Of a DNA stretch of 64,000 nucleotides, positions 27,710-37,124 are shown piece by piece; the first letter of the stretch is position 1, and each line of letters begins with the position of its first letter. This stretch comes from Nostoc sp. FACHB-892. GTDB lineage: Bacteria; Cyanobacteriota; Cyanobacteriia; Cyanobacteriales; Nostocaceae. Position numbers and translations under genes: made by a program. Under the pieces are notes generated by a model. It was not told the DNA's origin and ran no database searches. It was given only the letters and a program-made list of their open reading frames with translations. The stretch lies in the NCBI RefSeq assembly GCF_014698795.1, contig NZ_JACJTR010000021.1, forward strand, positions 62,001-126,000, in the 5' to 3' direction.

Positions 27710-28786
27710 ATGCTATTGTTACTTATTGTTAAAGGTGTTTGCCTTTTGACTTTTGCTAAGTTTGTTTGGGTTGTCAAGACTGTTTTTTCTAGCTTGCGTA
27801 TTTTGTGGCAACCTCGGCAGATTTCGAGCAATTACAAATTTTTATCATTCTTTCTGACAATAGTTGTGGTATTAGCGATCGCAGCCTGTAACCACAACAC
27901 ATCGCAGCAAGAAAAAAGTCAAACAACGAAAAACTGTCGAATTGTACAACATGCAATGGGAGAAATTTGCGTTCCTGATCATCCAAAACGGATTGTGACT
28001 TTAAACCCTGCTGCCTTGGGCAATGCGATCGCGCTTGGCATTCAACCTACTGGAAGTGTTACTGAAGTAATTAATCAGTGGCCCCCTTATCTTCAAGAAA
28101 AAATTGAGGGAATCAAGTTTTTAGGTACTTGGGGAGAGCCTAACTTAGAGAGTATTGCCTTACTTAAGCCTGATGTTATTATTGGCTGGAAACATAATCA
28201 GCAATCAACCTATTCTCAACTGTCCTATATTGCACCGACAATTTTATACGACTGGATAGTTAATATAAACTATCCAGATAATTGGAAAGAGTATTTTAAT
28301 TTTACAGCAAAAGTACTAGGCAAAGAAGATATTGGTCAGCAACTTTGGCAACATTACAATCAGCGTATTGAACAATTAAAAAGCGCAATAGGCGATCGCT
28401 ATAAGAATAAAACAATTTCTGTGATCGTATTTCGTGCTGGTACGATTTACAGTATGGGAGAAAATTCATTTATTGGTTCTATATTGAGTGATCTTGGATT
28501 AAAGCGTCCAGAATCACAAAAAATTACCTCAAATGGATCTTTTAGTCTCTCTGAAGAAACTTTAGAAATGGCTGATGGCGATGTGATGTTTATTGCAGAC
28601 TATGATGGTAAACACAACTTAAGTATTCTCAAGAGGAAGTCGCTGTGGAAAAAGCTGAAAGCAGTTCAACAAAATCATATTTATGATGTAGAACCTACTA
28701 CCTGGGAATCATCAAGAAATCTCCTGGCTGCCAATACTGTCATTGATGACTTATTTAAATACTTAGTGCGATCGGGTGAAGTATAG
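27710..28786 (+). CDS. iron-siderophore ABC transporter substrate-binding lipoprotein (FecB-like)
   Basis: About 358 residues from ATG 27710. The lipobox LAIAAC puts the acylated Cys at residue 60 with this start, too far in for a normal lipoprotein; TTG 27794 would place it at residue 32 and may be the real start. The mature part has the PeriBP fold marks VPDHPKRIVTLNPAALGNAI, LKPDVIIGWKHNQ and YDVEPTTWESSRNLLAA. It captures ferric siderophore and delivers it to the permeases at 20933-23001. The frame is open back into the 3' end of the receptor gene. Confidence 0.85.
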   Translation: MLLLLIVKGVCLLTFAKFVWVVKTVFSSLRILWQPRQISSNYKFLSFFLTIVVVLAIAACNHNTSQQEKSQTTKNCRIVQHAMGEICVPDHPKRIVTLNPAALGNAIALGIQPTGSVTEVINQWPPYLQEKIEGIKFLGTWGEPNLESIALLKPDVIIGWKHNQQSTYSQLSYIAPTILYDWIVNINYPDNWKEYFNFTAKVLGKEDIGQQLWQHYNQRIEQLKSAIGDRYKNKTISVIVFRAGTIYSMGENSFIGSILSDLGLKRPESQKITSNGSFSLSEETLEMADGDVMFIADYDGKHNLSILKRKSLWKKLKAVQQNHIYDVEPTTWESSRNLLAANTVIDDLFKYLVRSGEV

Positions 28787-29142
28787 CGGCAGTTGAAAAA
28801 TATCATTTAACTCTAAACTAAACCTCATCTATGTTGAGAACCGTAGTTTTTGTCTTTACCCTAAATCCCTCTCTCTGCTTGGGAGAGGGACTTAGGGTGA
28901 GGGCAATATTGCTAGAAGCGGCTGGGGGATGAGGGTTTTTTCTGTTCATACGGAAAGAACTACAGTTTTCAAGGTGGGCGCAGTTTATAAATTTTTCATT
29001 ATTCCTTGTGTATACTTGCCAAATTTAACTTAAAATTGCCGTTTTAGGCTAAAAAATTACCGTTATTGGATAGACTCATGCACGAAAAGATAGTAAACTC
29101 TGCTAGGTAAAAAACATAAGTTATCCACTTTTAATTATTACA
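28787..29142. other. intergenic region with hairpin repeat (copy 2)
   Basis: At about 28848-28937 lies a repeat with the hairpin CCCTCTC/GAGAGGG and a GGGATGAGGGTTTTTT end that could terminate the upstream lipoprotein gene. The rest is AT-rich promoter-type DNA before the ABC exporter; I see no gene. Confidence 0.5.
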
Positions 29143-30948
29143 ATGAAGTCAAAATTTAACCTAGTAGCAGATAAACGCTCTCCCCTCCAACGCTTACTCA
29201 ACTACGGGAACAAATATCGCCCACAAATTTATCAAGCCACAGCCTATTCTATTATCAATACAATTTTAGATTTAGCACCACCTTGGCTAATTGGCGTTGC
29301 TGTAGATATATTAGTTCAACAGCAAGATTCGTTTATAGCTAAAATTGGCATTAAAGAAGTAGTATGGCAATTTGCTCTACTTTCATTAATCACTGTGATT
29401 GTTTGGATATTTGAATCACTTTCTGAGTATGCCTATAATAGACTTTGGCGAAACTTAGCCCAAAATATTCAACATAATTTACGCTTAGATGCCTACGATC
29501 ATTTACAAGAATTAGAATCAGCTTATTTTGAAGATAGTAGTACAGGCGGTTTGATGTCTATTCTCGGTGATGATATCAACCAACTCGAAGACTTTTTAAA
29601 TGGGGGAGCTAATGAAATTATCCAAGTCACCACTTCATTTATAATTTTAATCGGTGGTGCATTCTTCATTTTACCTCTCAACATTACCTTAGCAGCAATG
29701 CTACCAATGCCGTTTATTCTCTGGGGTTCATTAGTATATCAAAAACGCCTCGAACCTCGTTATGCTGATGTTAGAGAAAAAGTGAGTTTTTTGAATTCTC
29801 GTTTAGCTAATAATATTACTGGTATTAGCACAATTAAAAGTTTCACTGCCGAAAATTACGAAAGTGATAGACTAGCGATCGAAAGTGAAGCTTATAAAAA
29901 AAGTAACGCCAAAGCAATTAAACTTTCTGCTGCTTTTGTACCTGTAATTAGAATGTTGGTTTTAGTTGGATTTACCTCTTTATTATTTCTGGGAGGTATG
30001 GCAGCATATTCTCGTAAAATATCTATTGGGAATTACAGTGTTTTACTAGTTTTAGTCCAAAGATTATTGTGGCCATTGGTATTTTTAGGAGAAACTTTTG
30101 ATCGATATCAACGGGCGATGGCTTCTACAAAGCGAGTTATGGATTTGTTAGATACTCCCATAGAAATTACTACGGGAGATATGTCTTTAGTTGTTGAACA
30201 AGTGGAGGGAGAAGTTGAGTTTAAAAATATTAATTTTGCTTATCGAAATAGTAAAACAATAATTAAAGATTTATCTTTATATATTCCTGCTGGAAAAACT
30301 ATTGCGGTTGTTGGTTCTACTGGTTCAGGTAAAAGCACCTTAGTAAAACTATTGTTACGATTTTATGATGTTTCTAATGGCTCAATTACCATTGATGGAA
30401 TTGATATTCAAAAGTTAAATTTATCTGACTTGCGTCGCAGTATTGGTTTAGTTAGTCAAGATGTATTTTTATTTCATGGTACGGTGGCAGAAAATATCGC
30501 CTACGGTACTTTTGAAGCTACAAATGAAGCAATTATTAATGCAGCAAAAATAGCTGAGGCACACGATTTTATTACACAACTATCCCAAGGCTATGAAACA
30601 ATAGTTGGGGAGCGAGGACAAAAGTTATCTGGAGGACAACGCCAACGGATAGCTATTGCTAGAGCAGTTTTGAAAAACCCGCCGATTTTGATTTTGGATG
30701 AAGCGACATCTGCTGTGGATAATGAAACTGAAGCTGCCATCCAACGTTCTTTAGATAAGATTACCCAAAATCGGACAACAATTGCGATCGCTCATCGTCT
30801 TTCGACAATTCGCCACAGTCATTGTATTTATGTGATGGATCATGGTCAAATTGTGGAGCAGGGTAAGCACGAGGATTTACTACTACTTGATGGTATCTAT
30901 GCCAGTTTGTGGCGCGTACAGTCTGGGTACTTGGGACTGACGCAGTAA
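29143..30948 (+). CDS. ABC transporter, fused permease/ATPase (MsbA-type exporter)
   Basis: 601 residues. A six-segment membrane domain fills residues about 20-320. The nucleotide-binding domain has Walker A GSTGSGKSTLVKLLL near 390, signature LSGGQRQRIAIARAV near 495 and Walker B ILILDEATSAVD. It works as a homodimer or heterodimer exporting lipids, peptides or natural products. Its place directly after the siderophore uptake genes suggests siderophore export, but no biosynthetic genes are present to prove this. It converges on the propeller gene with 39 bases between. Confidence 0.9.
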   Translation: MKSKFNLVADKRSPLQRLLNYGNKYRPQIYQATAYSIINTILDLAPPWLIGVAVDILVQQQDSFIAKIGIKEVVWQFALLSLITVIVWIFESLSEYAYNRLWRNLAQNIQHNLRLDAYDHLQELESAYFEDSSTGGLMSILGDDINQLEDFLNGGANEIIQVTTSFIILIGGAFFILPLNITLAAMLPMPFILWGSLVYQKRLEPRYADVREKVSFLNSRLANNITGISTIKSFTAENYESDRLAIESEAYKKSNAKAIKLSAAFVPVIRMLVLVGFTSLLFLGGMAAYSRKISIGNYSVLLVLVQRLLWPLVFLGETFDRYQRAMASTKRVMDLLDTPIEITTGDMSLVVEQVEGEVEFKNINFAYRNSKTIIKDLSLYIPAGKTIAVVGSTGSGKSTLVKLLLRFYDVSNGSITIDGIDIQKLNLSDLRRSIGLVSQDVFLFHGTVAENIAYGTFEATNEAIINAAKIAEAHDFITQLSQGYETIVGERGQKLSGGQRQRIAIARAVLKNPPILILDEATSAVDNETEAAIQRSLDKITQNRTTIAIAHRLSTIRHSHCIYVMDHGQIVEQGKHEDLLLLDGIYASLWRVQSGYLGLTQ

Positions 30949-30987
30949 GCTGATGATAAACCTTTAAGCAGACACGATATTAAATGC

Positions 30988-33204
30988 TCACCCCGCCAGC
31001 CGATACACAATGACTTTTCCTTTCCAATTTTCTTCCACAAATACCAGATACTCACCATTTGAACGCCGAAAAGCGCGGATACCGTAGGGTATATCAATCC
31101 AGCCACTTTCACTGCCAACTTCTGGGCCTGGTTTTAACTGTTGTACTTGCGCTCCTGTCTTGGCATTGTAGACATATACCTCTGCGGTTTTGACTGTCAC
31201 AGCAAATACATAATCTCCCGCCATACTCATGGCCGCCGTAGACACTTCGCGTTTGCCAGTGGTGTCGTAAGGAATTACAATGCGCCAACGGGGAGTCCGA
31301 TTTCCTTTACTCCAATTGTCAAAACGGGCAATCTCAGATCCAGCAACTCCAGCATCGTCACCGAATGCGGGGTGATCTACTGTGAAACCTGACAAATACA
31401 TAGTATCTGTTTTGGGGAAATATTCGATCCGCCGCAAGTCGTTAAAGATGTTGGGAGTAGTTTGCTTCTCCATCGAACTATAGCTGTAGATGGGGTTGCC
31501 TTTAGCATCTATTCCCTGTAGAGGATAGTGTCGAATGCCATCTTCTGTTCGCAAGGCTTTCCAAACATCTCCTTTGCTATCTACCCACCATCCGCCGATA
31601 TATGGATAATCTTTGCTGCTATCATATTCGTTTTTTTCAAATTTGCCATTACCGTTGCGATCGCGCCAGATCCATTCTCCTTGTTTTGGTTGATGGGGTG
31701 GCCAATTTCCCTTGAGAAATGGTTTATCGGCGCTATTAGTACCGACAAACATTCCGGCTGGTATGGCAACTTTGCCATCTTTGTCTGGATTAAAACGATA
31801 TATTTGCAGAAAGCTGTTATACATATCTGTGAGGAACAAAAACGGCTTTCCTTGGATGCGGCGGACAAAGGTTCCATCTGGCGATGTATGCAGTCGGGGA
31901 TCTTGAGGATATTTGAAAGCATTTAATGTGTAAGCTTTGTAAGTCCATTGCTTACCAGCAGGCTTACTGTAATCCATCAGATAGTGTTCTTGTTTGGTGA
32001 ATACATCTACACCATCAGTTTTAGGATCAGCATCTGCATTATCGACGAATATTAATCCTAGCGATCGCCACATTAGTTTTCCCGATGGCGAAAATTTCCG
32101 TAAATCTGTTCCCGATTTGTTGAAACCATTACTATTTATATAGATATTGCCGGAAGCATCTGTACCAACTCCGGTAAGTCCGTAAAGTTTCAAATCTCGA
32201 ACTTCACCCGGAACTCCTGCATAGATACCACCCTTACAGCCAAAACTACCCGTCTGCACTGGCTTATCTTTGATATCATAAATCAACATTTGCTGACGCG
32301 GCCCATTTTCTGCCACTAACAGCTTACCTTGATGATCAATTGCGATCACAGATGGTTCAACGATATCTGCAATCTCTTGGGGTAATTGCTTTCCACTCTG
32401 GGAATAATGGAGAATCTTGGCAGGTTTACTACCATTTTTGCTTTGAATAATCCACAATTTTTTTTGTGGATCAATAGTTATTGCTCCCGGATTAGCAAAG
32501 GTAAAGCTGCGGAGTTCCTTCATCGTATCAGTATCATAGACACGAATCCGGTTAGCAGCAAAATCACTCGCATACAATTCGTTCCCCACAGTTGCTAATC
32601 CAGTTACTTCACTTTTAGTACTGGTAATTAACATACTTTTATCCCAGCCGCGCCCTTCAGGAAAAGGTGCTGGTTTTCCCGACAAGTCATAGCGTCTAAC
32701 GCAATGCCAAGTTGTTCCTTCTGGTGGGTAATCTTCTTTTGTATTGCCCCTCGATCCCTGAGTCATGGCAATATAAATATATTTACTATTTGCTGTTACA
32801 GCTTTGCCACCGCCACGACTCCAGCCGTGAGTATCCCCAAGGGCACCAATAACCTTACCATCCTTATATATTCCTGCCTCCATTCCCGCCTCATCCCAAT
32901 GGCTATTGGTGTAGACTGTGCCATCAGGGACAACATACATTGCTTCGATATTGTTCTGTACCCGCAGATTTCCACTGCCAATCGTATTACCTATCCACGA
33001 TGTTGTATAGGTAAGTGTGGATGTTCCAGTTGTCGCCCAGTCTGTTGTAATTCCAATGGTAGTAAAAATAACTCCAACAGTCAGACTGAGTAAAAAGTTA
33101 AAAGTTTTGCTTTTTTGTAAATATCTAATACTTAATATTTTTTTGATATACCGATTTAGTTTGTGACGGAGTTTTAGTAACTGCGTCAGAAATTTATTTT
33201 TCAT
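30988..33204 (-). CDS. exported beta-propeller protein with EF-hand-like loop
   Basis: 738 residues. One hydrophobic segment at about 36-55 (FNFLLSLTVGVIFTTIGITT) marks export or membrane anchoring. The rest is a run of NHL/YVTN-like propeller blades (EVTGLATVGNELYASDFAAN, GAITIDPQKKLWIIQSKNG, GVGTDASGNIYINSNG). A loop DRNGNGKFEKNEY near residue 520 has the D-x-N-x-N-G-x-F-x-x-x-E pattern of a calcium-binding EF-hand. No catalytic family recognised. It is divergently placed from two glycosyltransferases and may belong to a surface polysaccharide function (inference). Confidence 0.65.
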   Translation of the reverse strand: MKNKFLTQLLKLRHKLNRYIKKILSIRYLQKSKTFNFLLSLTVGVIFTTIGITTDWATTGTSTLTYTTSWIGNTIGSGNLRVQNNIEAMYVVPDGTVYTNSHWDEAGMEAGIYKDGKVIGALGDTHGWSRGGGKAVTANSKYIYIAMTQGSRGNTKEDYPPEGTTWHCVRRYDLSGKPAPFPEGRGWDKSMLITSTKSEVTGLATVGNELYASDFAANRIRVYDTDTMKELRSFTFANPGAITIDPQKKLWIIQSKNGSKPAKILHYSQSGKQLPQEIADIVEPSVIAIDHQGKLLVAENGPRQQMLIYDIKDKPVQTGSFGCKGGIYAGVPGEVRDLKLYGLTGVGTDASGNIYINSNGFNKSGTDLRKFSPSGKLMWRSLGLIFVDNADADPKTDGVDVFTKQEHYLMDYSKPAGKQWTYKAYTLNAFKYPQDPRLHTSPDGTFVRRIQGKPFLFLTDMYNSFLQIYRFNPDKDGKVAIPAGMFVGTNSADKPFLKGNWPPHQPKQGEWIWRDRNGNGKFEKNEYDSSKDYPYIGGWWVDSKGDVWKALRTEDGIRHYPLQGIDAKGNPIYSYSSMEKQTTPNIFNDLRRIEYFPKTDTMYLSGFTVDHPAFGDDAGVAGSEIARFDNWSKGNRTPRWRIVIPYDTTGKREVSTAAMSMAGDYVFAVTVKTAEVYVYNAKTGAQVQQLKPGPEVGSESGWIDIPYGIRAFRRSNGEYLVFVEENWKGKVIVYRLAG

Positions 33205-33730
33205 ATACTTTTTAGGCTTTTAATTATTTATCTACAGCCATTTTCTATAAAATCCGCAATAAAAATAACTATTTTTAAGTAGTTAAGATACTCGCTAACC
33301 CTGAATACGATAAGTAGGAACTTATTTTACATAAGCTTTACAAAGCTCACCTTATTCTTTAAATTATTAGCTAATATCTTTAAAAAACTATTCAGGTATT
33401 AATATTTACTTTTGATTCAAACAAAGTTGTAATAATGAATACATAATTTTGCTGTATTCATTGCTTAATGGCGGATTTTATCTTTCCCAGCACAGCATTC
33501 ACCTTCCTTGATTGGTAGGTATAATATATATCTATTTCGGTATTATCTAGTTAATAAAAACACAACAATTATTTATTGACGTTGACATATAAATAGTTTA
33601 TAAATTGGTGTTCTATAAAAAACTCTTATTGGTAATGTGTATTCGGAAATTCTAGTGATTCAGGTTTGGATACAGATATAGACGCGCACGACTGTGCGCC
33701 TGTTTTAATATATTTATAGGAAATACATCA
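33205..33730. other. long AT-rich spacer between divergent genes
   Basis: No gene on either strand. It must contain the divergent promoters of the propeller gene and the glycosyltransferase gene. Near its right end lies a GC-rich hairpin (33684-33699). Confidence 0.5.
33684..33699 (+). terminator. GC-rich hairpin followed by T-rich run
   Basis: GCGCAC-GACT-GTGCGC forms a perfect six-pair stem, followed by CTGTTTTAAT. It stands only 31 bases before the glycosyltransferase start, so it may be a leader attenuator, or just a repeat hairpin. Confidence 0.4.
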
Positions 33731-34900
33731 GTGCAAAAAAAATCAGAAAACTTCTCTTCATCATCTGCATCTATTCTCACGCTGGGATTAGGCTGGTTTC
33801 CTAAAAATCCCGGAGGACTAGAAAGGTATATTTATGAACTAACTCATAAATTAGCAGCAAATCAAGATCAAGTTGAATTATGTGGAGTTGGTTTACCAGA
33901 GGCTGAAATAAATTCGCCGATTAAACTGACTAATTTGGCTTCTGTTGATAGTGCTATTTGGCTAAGATTATGGTCGATTCGCAATAATTTTCAGAAAACA
34001 AGAACAAGCAAACCAGATGCTATTAATCTGCACTTTGCACTATATAGCTTTCCTATTTTAGATATTTTACCAAAGGGAGTACCAGTTACTTTTAACTTTC
34101 ATGGCCCTTGGGCTTCTGAGAGTCAGCAAGAAGTGGTTAATAAAAATCTCAGTCTTTTGATCAAGCACTGGCTAATAGAAAAAAATACTTATAATCGCTG
34201 CGATCGCTTCATTGTTTTGAGCAAAGCATTTGGTAAAATTCTACATGATAAGTATCAAGTACCGTGGAGCAAAATTAATATTATTCCTGGTGGAGTTGAT
34301 ATTAACTGGTTTCAGCCAAATTTATCACCCCAAGAGGCTTGTGCAAAGCTAGGCTGGCCTAGTAATCGCCGGATAATATTTACATCCCGCCGCTTAGTAC
34401 ATCGAACCGGAGTTGACAAATTATTGCAAGCCCTGGCTATAATTAAGCCCAGAATACCAGATGTTTGGCTAGCGATCGCAGGTCGTGGTCATATCCAAGC
34501 TGCACTACAACAACAAGCTATAGAATTAGGGCTAGCCGACAACGTTAAATTTTTAGGTTTTCTACCTGATGAGCAATTGCCCATAGCTTATCAAGCTGCT
34601 GAATTGACTATTATGCCTAGCCAATCTTTTGAAGGATTCGGATTAGTAATAATCGAGTCTTTAGCCTGCGGCACTCCTGTTTTATGTACCCCAGTTGGGG
34701 GAATGCCAGAAATTTTATCGGAGTTTTCACCCGATTTAATTACTACTTCACCAGAAGCCTCAGCTATTGCTGAAAAATTAGAGCAAGCACTATTAGGAAA
34801 TATCCCCATCCCTTCACGAAAAGCCTGTCGCCAGTACGCTATCACACACTATGACTGGAATCAAATCGCCCAACAAGTACGGAAAATTTTATTAGCTTAA
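33731..34900 (+). CDS. GT4 family glycosyltransferase
   Basis: 389 residues, starting at GTG 33731 with AGGA eleven bases upstream. GT-B fold: N-terminal GLGWFPKNPGGLERYIYEL, and the C-terminal donor domain with GRGHIQAALQQQAIELGL and the EX7E-type motif SFEGFGLVIIESLACGTPVL. It transfers a sugar from a nucleotide donor to a polysaccharide or lipid acceptor on the cytoplasmic side. With the next gene it suggests an exopolysaccharide or cell-surface glycan task; acceptor unknown. Confidence 0.9.
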   Translation: MQKKSENFSSSSASILTLGLGWFPKNPGGLERYIYELTHKLAANQDQVELCGVGLPEAEINSPIKLTNLASVDSAIWLRLWSIRNNFQKTRTSKPDAINLHFALYSFPILDILPKGVPVTFNFHGPWASESQQEVVNKNLSLLIKHWLIEKNTYNRCDRFIVLSKAFGKILHDKYQVPWSKINIIPGGVDINWFQPNLSPQEACAKLGWPSNRRIIFTSRRLVHRTGVDKLLQALAIIKPRIPDVWLAIAGRGHIQAALQQQAIELGLADNVKFLGFLPDEQLPIAYQAAELTIMPSQSFEGFGLVIIESLACGTPVLCTPVGGMPEILSEFSPDLITTSPEASAIAEKLEQALLGNIPIPSRKACRQYAITHYDWNQIAQQVRKILLA

Positions 34901-34954
34901 AGAAGTGATTGTAATAGCTGACTTTTTAAGTTATGTGGAAAAGTACATCAAAAA

Positions 34955-35035
34955 CCTAACCCCCTTCCCAACGCGGTAAGGGGGAAAATTCAAAGTCTCT
35001 CTCCTTTTAGGAGAGAGATTTAGAGAGAGGTTTTT
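34955..35035. repeat. dispersed CT/GA-rich repeat (copy 3), with flanking inverted repeat
   Basis: CCTAACCCCCTTCCC, then CAAAGTCTCTCTCCTTTTAGG and GAGAGAGATT. Outside it CTGACTTTT (about 34918) is matched by AAAAGTCAG (about 35047), as in a MITE of about 140 bases. Confidence 0.65.
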
Positions 35036-35112
35036 CAGATACCGTGAAAAGTCAGATTGTAATAGATATTAGGGCCAGTACACGGGTCAAAATTAGATAA
35101 AGTAGAGGCTTT

Positions 35113-36297
35113 ATGAAAATTCTTTTCTTAGACCAAAGTGGTAAACCAGGCGGTGCAGAATTATGTTTAATAGATATTGCTAAACCTTATGGTGAGAGTG
35201 CTTTGGTCGGTTTATTTGCAGATGGCCCATTTAAAGATTTACTACAACAAAATCATATCCCCGTGGAAGTTCTCGCAACTCAAGCAATCCAAGTTCGTAA
35301 AGAAAGCAGTTTGCTACAAGGATTAAAGAGTCTGGGACAGCTTGTACCTTTGATTACTAAGGTAGTTAAAAAAGCACGTGAATACGATTTAATCTATGCC
35401 AATACGCAAAAAGCATTAGTTGTCGGAGCATTAGCAAGTTTTTTTAGCCGCCGCCCTTTGGTTTATCATTTACATGATATTCTTTCCATAGAGCATTTTA
35501 GCCAAACTAATCTTCGTATTGCTGTTAATTTAGCTAATCGTTTTGCATCATTAGTAATTGCCAATTCCCAAGCAAGTAAAACAGCCTTTGTAAAGGCACG
35601 AGGACGCGCAGATATTATCGAAGTTGTCTATAACGGCTTTGATTCAAAAAAATATCAAACTGATGAATCTGATATTAATAAATTACAGCAACAGTTAGGA
35701 TTGCAAAGAAAATTTGTAGTTGGACACTTTAGCCGCCTTGCACCTTGGAAAGGGCAGCATATTTTAATTGATGCCCTTGCCAAATGTCCGCCAGAGGTGA
35801 CGGCAGTTTTAGTGGGTGATGCACTATTTGGCGAGCAAGATTATGTCCAACAGTTACACCAACAAGTTGCTGAACTGGGATTAGAAAACCGCGTCAAATT
35901 TTTAGGATTTCGTTCTGATATTCCCCAGTTAATGGCAGCTTGTGACTTAGTGGCACACACCTCTACTTCCCCAGAACCCTTTGGTAGAGTGATTGTTGAG
36001 GCGATGCTATGTGGAAAAACTGTAGTTGCAGCAAAAGCTGGAGGTGCAATGGAATTAGTAGAACATGGACTTAATGGTTTTCTAGTGACACCAGGAGAAC
36101 CCCAAGAACTTGCACAAGTAATTATCACCTGTCTTCAGGAGACGGAAATAACTGCAACTATAGCCAATAATGCCCGAACTACTGCTAGTGGGCGTTTTGA
36201 TGTTGCAATTATTAATCAGCAAATTGCCCAACTGCTATCTCAAAGATTATATACAGACCTAACCCCCAGCCCCTTCCCTACTAGCGTTGGGGAGTAA
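35113..36297 (+). CDS. GT4 family glycosyltransferase with repeat-encoded C-terminus
   Basis: 394 residues. N-terminal LDQSGKPGGAELCLIDIA and C-terminal PEPFGRVIVEAMLCGKTVV (EX7E-type) and KAGGAMELVEHGLNGFLV identify a GT-B glycosyltransferase of family 4. The last 15 residues (TDLTPSPFPTSVGE) are not family sequence: their DNA is the start of a dispersed repeat that recurs at 43609. The repeat has therefore replaced or extended the original end of the gene. It follows the other GT4 gene by 212 bases holding another repeat copy. Confidence 0.9.
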   Translation: MKILFLDQSGKPGGAELCLIDIAKPYGESALVGLFADGPFKDLLQQNHIPVEVLATQAIQVRKESSLLQGLKSLGQLVPLITKVVKKAREYDLIYANTQKALVVGALASFFSRRPLVYHLHDILSIEHFSQTNLRIAVNLANRFASLVIANSQASKTAFVKARGRADIIEVVYNGFDSKKYQTDESDINKLQQQLGLQRKFVVGHFSRLAPWKGQHILIDALAKCPPEVTAVLVGDALFGEQDYVQQLHQQVAELGLENRVKFLGFRSDIPQLMAACDLVAHTSTSPEPFGRVIVEAMLCGKTVVAAKAGGAMELVEHGLNGFLVTPGEPQELAQVIITCLQETEITATIANNARTTASGRFDVAIINQQIAQLLSQRLYTDLTPSPFPTSVGE

Positions 36298-36336
36298 GAT
36301 TCAAAGCTTCTCTCCTTTTAGGAGAGAGGTCAAAGT
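36255..36336. repeat. dispersed CT/GA-rich repeat (copy 4), overlapping a gene end
   Basis: ACAGACCTAACCCCCAGCCC through GGAGAGAGGTCAAAGTGTATTG. It aligns almost base for base with 43609-43701 and covers the last 43 bases of the glycosyltransferase gene. Confidence 0.8.
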
Positions 36337-36382
36337 GTATTGCAGAATAACCCCAGATTTAAATCTAGGTTTATAGGCGTGA

Positions 36383-36754
36383 TTACAAACCAACTAATTC
36401 ACGAGATTCTAAATCAGAAAGTTGTTGAGCGATCGCTAATCTTGCTTCTAACTTAGCTACACTAAACTGGTTACGCAGATATTCCAAATGACCGATCGCA
36501 TTTGCTTTATCGATAGTTAATCGAATTTGGGTGTCTATTGCCTTTTGATATTCCTGATTTACAAGCAGCACTTCAAAGCGACGAGCCTTGCGTTGAGCAT
36601 CGTTTTTCAAATCTATCTCAAAAGCAGCGACACGATCAGCATTGCCTTCAAATCGGTTAATTTGGTGCTGCACTGCCATCAACTGAGAATCTATTTCATT
36701 AGCCCGTTGGGCAGCTTGTGCGATCGCAGCTGGATAATGACTCAGTTGCATCAT
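36383..36754 (-). CDS. hypothetical helical protein, 123 aa
   Basis: No family recognised. The protein is almost wholly helical, Ala/Gln/Arg-rich and without hydrophobic segments (AAIAQAAQRANEIDSQLMAV; LEARLAIAQQLSDLESRELV), so probably a coiled-coil protein. It starts at tandem ATGATG codons. Its 5' leader (36777-36920) is shared with the next small gene upstream at 37125-37394, pointing to common regulation or to duplication of a cassette. Confidence 0.6.
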   Translation of the reverse strand: MMQLSHYPAAIAQAAQRANEIDSQLMAVQHQINRFEGNADRVAAFEIDLKNDAQRKARRFEVLLVNQEYQKAIDTQIRLTIDKANAIGHLEYLRNQFSVAKLEARLAIAQQLSDLESRELVGL

Positions 36755-36789
36755 TTAATAATTTTCCTCTAAGGTCAAAAATGTCGTGT

Positions 36790-36855
36790 TTAAGTATAAA
36801 ACTAACCCTTGAATCCATTTTCCAAAAGGCTGTCACAGAGCAGTTTTATACTTAA
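36790..36855. repeat. 14-bp perfect inverted repeat in the leader of the 123-aa gene
   Basis: TTAAGTATAAAACT at 36790-36803 and its exact reverse complement at 36842-36855, 38 bases apart. The paralogous leader at 37391-37500 lacks these arms. Confidence 0.75.
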
Positions 36856-36920
36856 CTAAGCTTGGTGAACGCTATATATCTATTATAGTATAAATGTACT
36901 TAAATGTGGTGGAAAAGGCG
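36803..36920 (-). promoter_or_regulatory. duplicated leader, copy A
   Basis: About 115 bases align with 37398-37510 at roughly 80% identity, sharing ACTAACCCTTGAATCCAT, CACAGAGC, GTGAACGCTATAT and TATAGTATA. Read on the minus strand it has a TATAAT -10-like box (TATACTATAAT) and lies upstream of the 123-residue gene. Confidence 0.65.
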
Positions 36921-37041
36921 ATGTTTGAAGTGCAGAGATAGCGATCATTATCCACTTGTTATTTACAGTCGCTTTCATGAATTTTAACGCTATTAATTTT
37001 CCGTTCTAAAATTAATTCCACCCATAAAGTTATGATTTTGT

Positions 37042-37095
37042 TAGCCGTCAGACCAAAGTCTGCGGCTATACGAAGTAAGCCTGTATAGGCAGGCT
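37042..37095. terminator. two consecutive hairpins downstream of the 88-aa gene
   Basis: AGCCG-CAGAC/GTCTG-CGGCT (about 37042-37066) and AAGCCTG/CAGGCTT (37076-37095). They may end transcription of the leftward gene; they also look like a common Nostoc dispersed repeat. Confidence 0.5.
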
Positions 37096-37124
37096 TGATT
37101 TTCTGCTAAATTCTGCACTATAGC

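Noticed and set aside
36255..36336. CRISPR-like or phage-related repeat
   Set aside because: The copies are scattered singly, lack regular spacers and match the known intergenic hairpin repeats of Nostoc.
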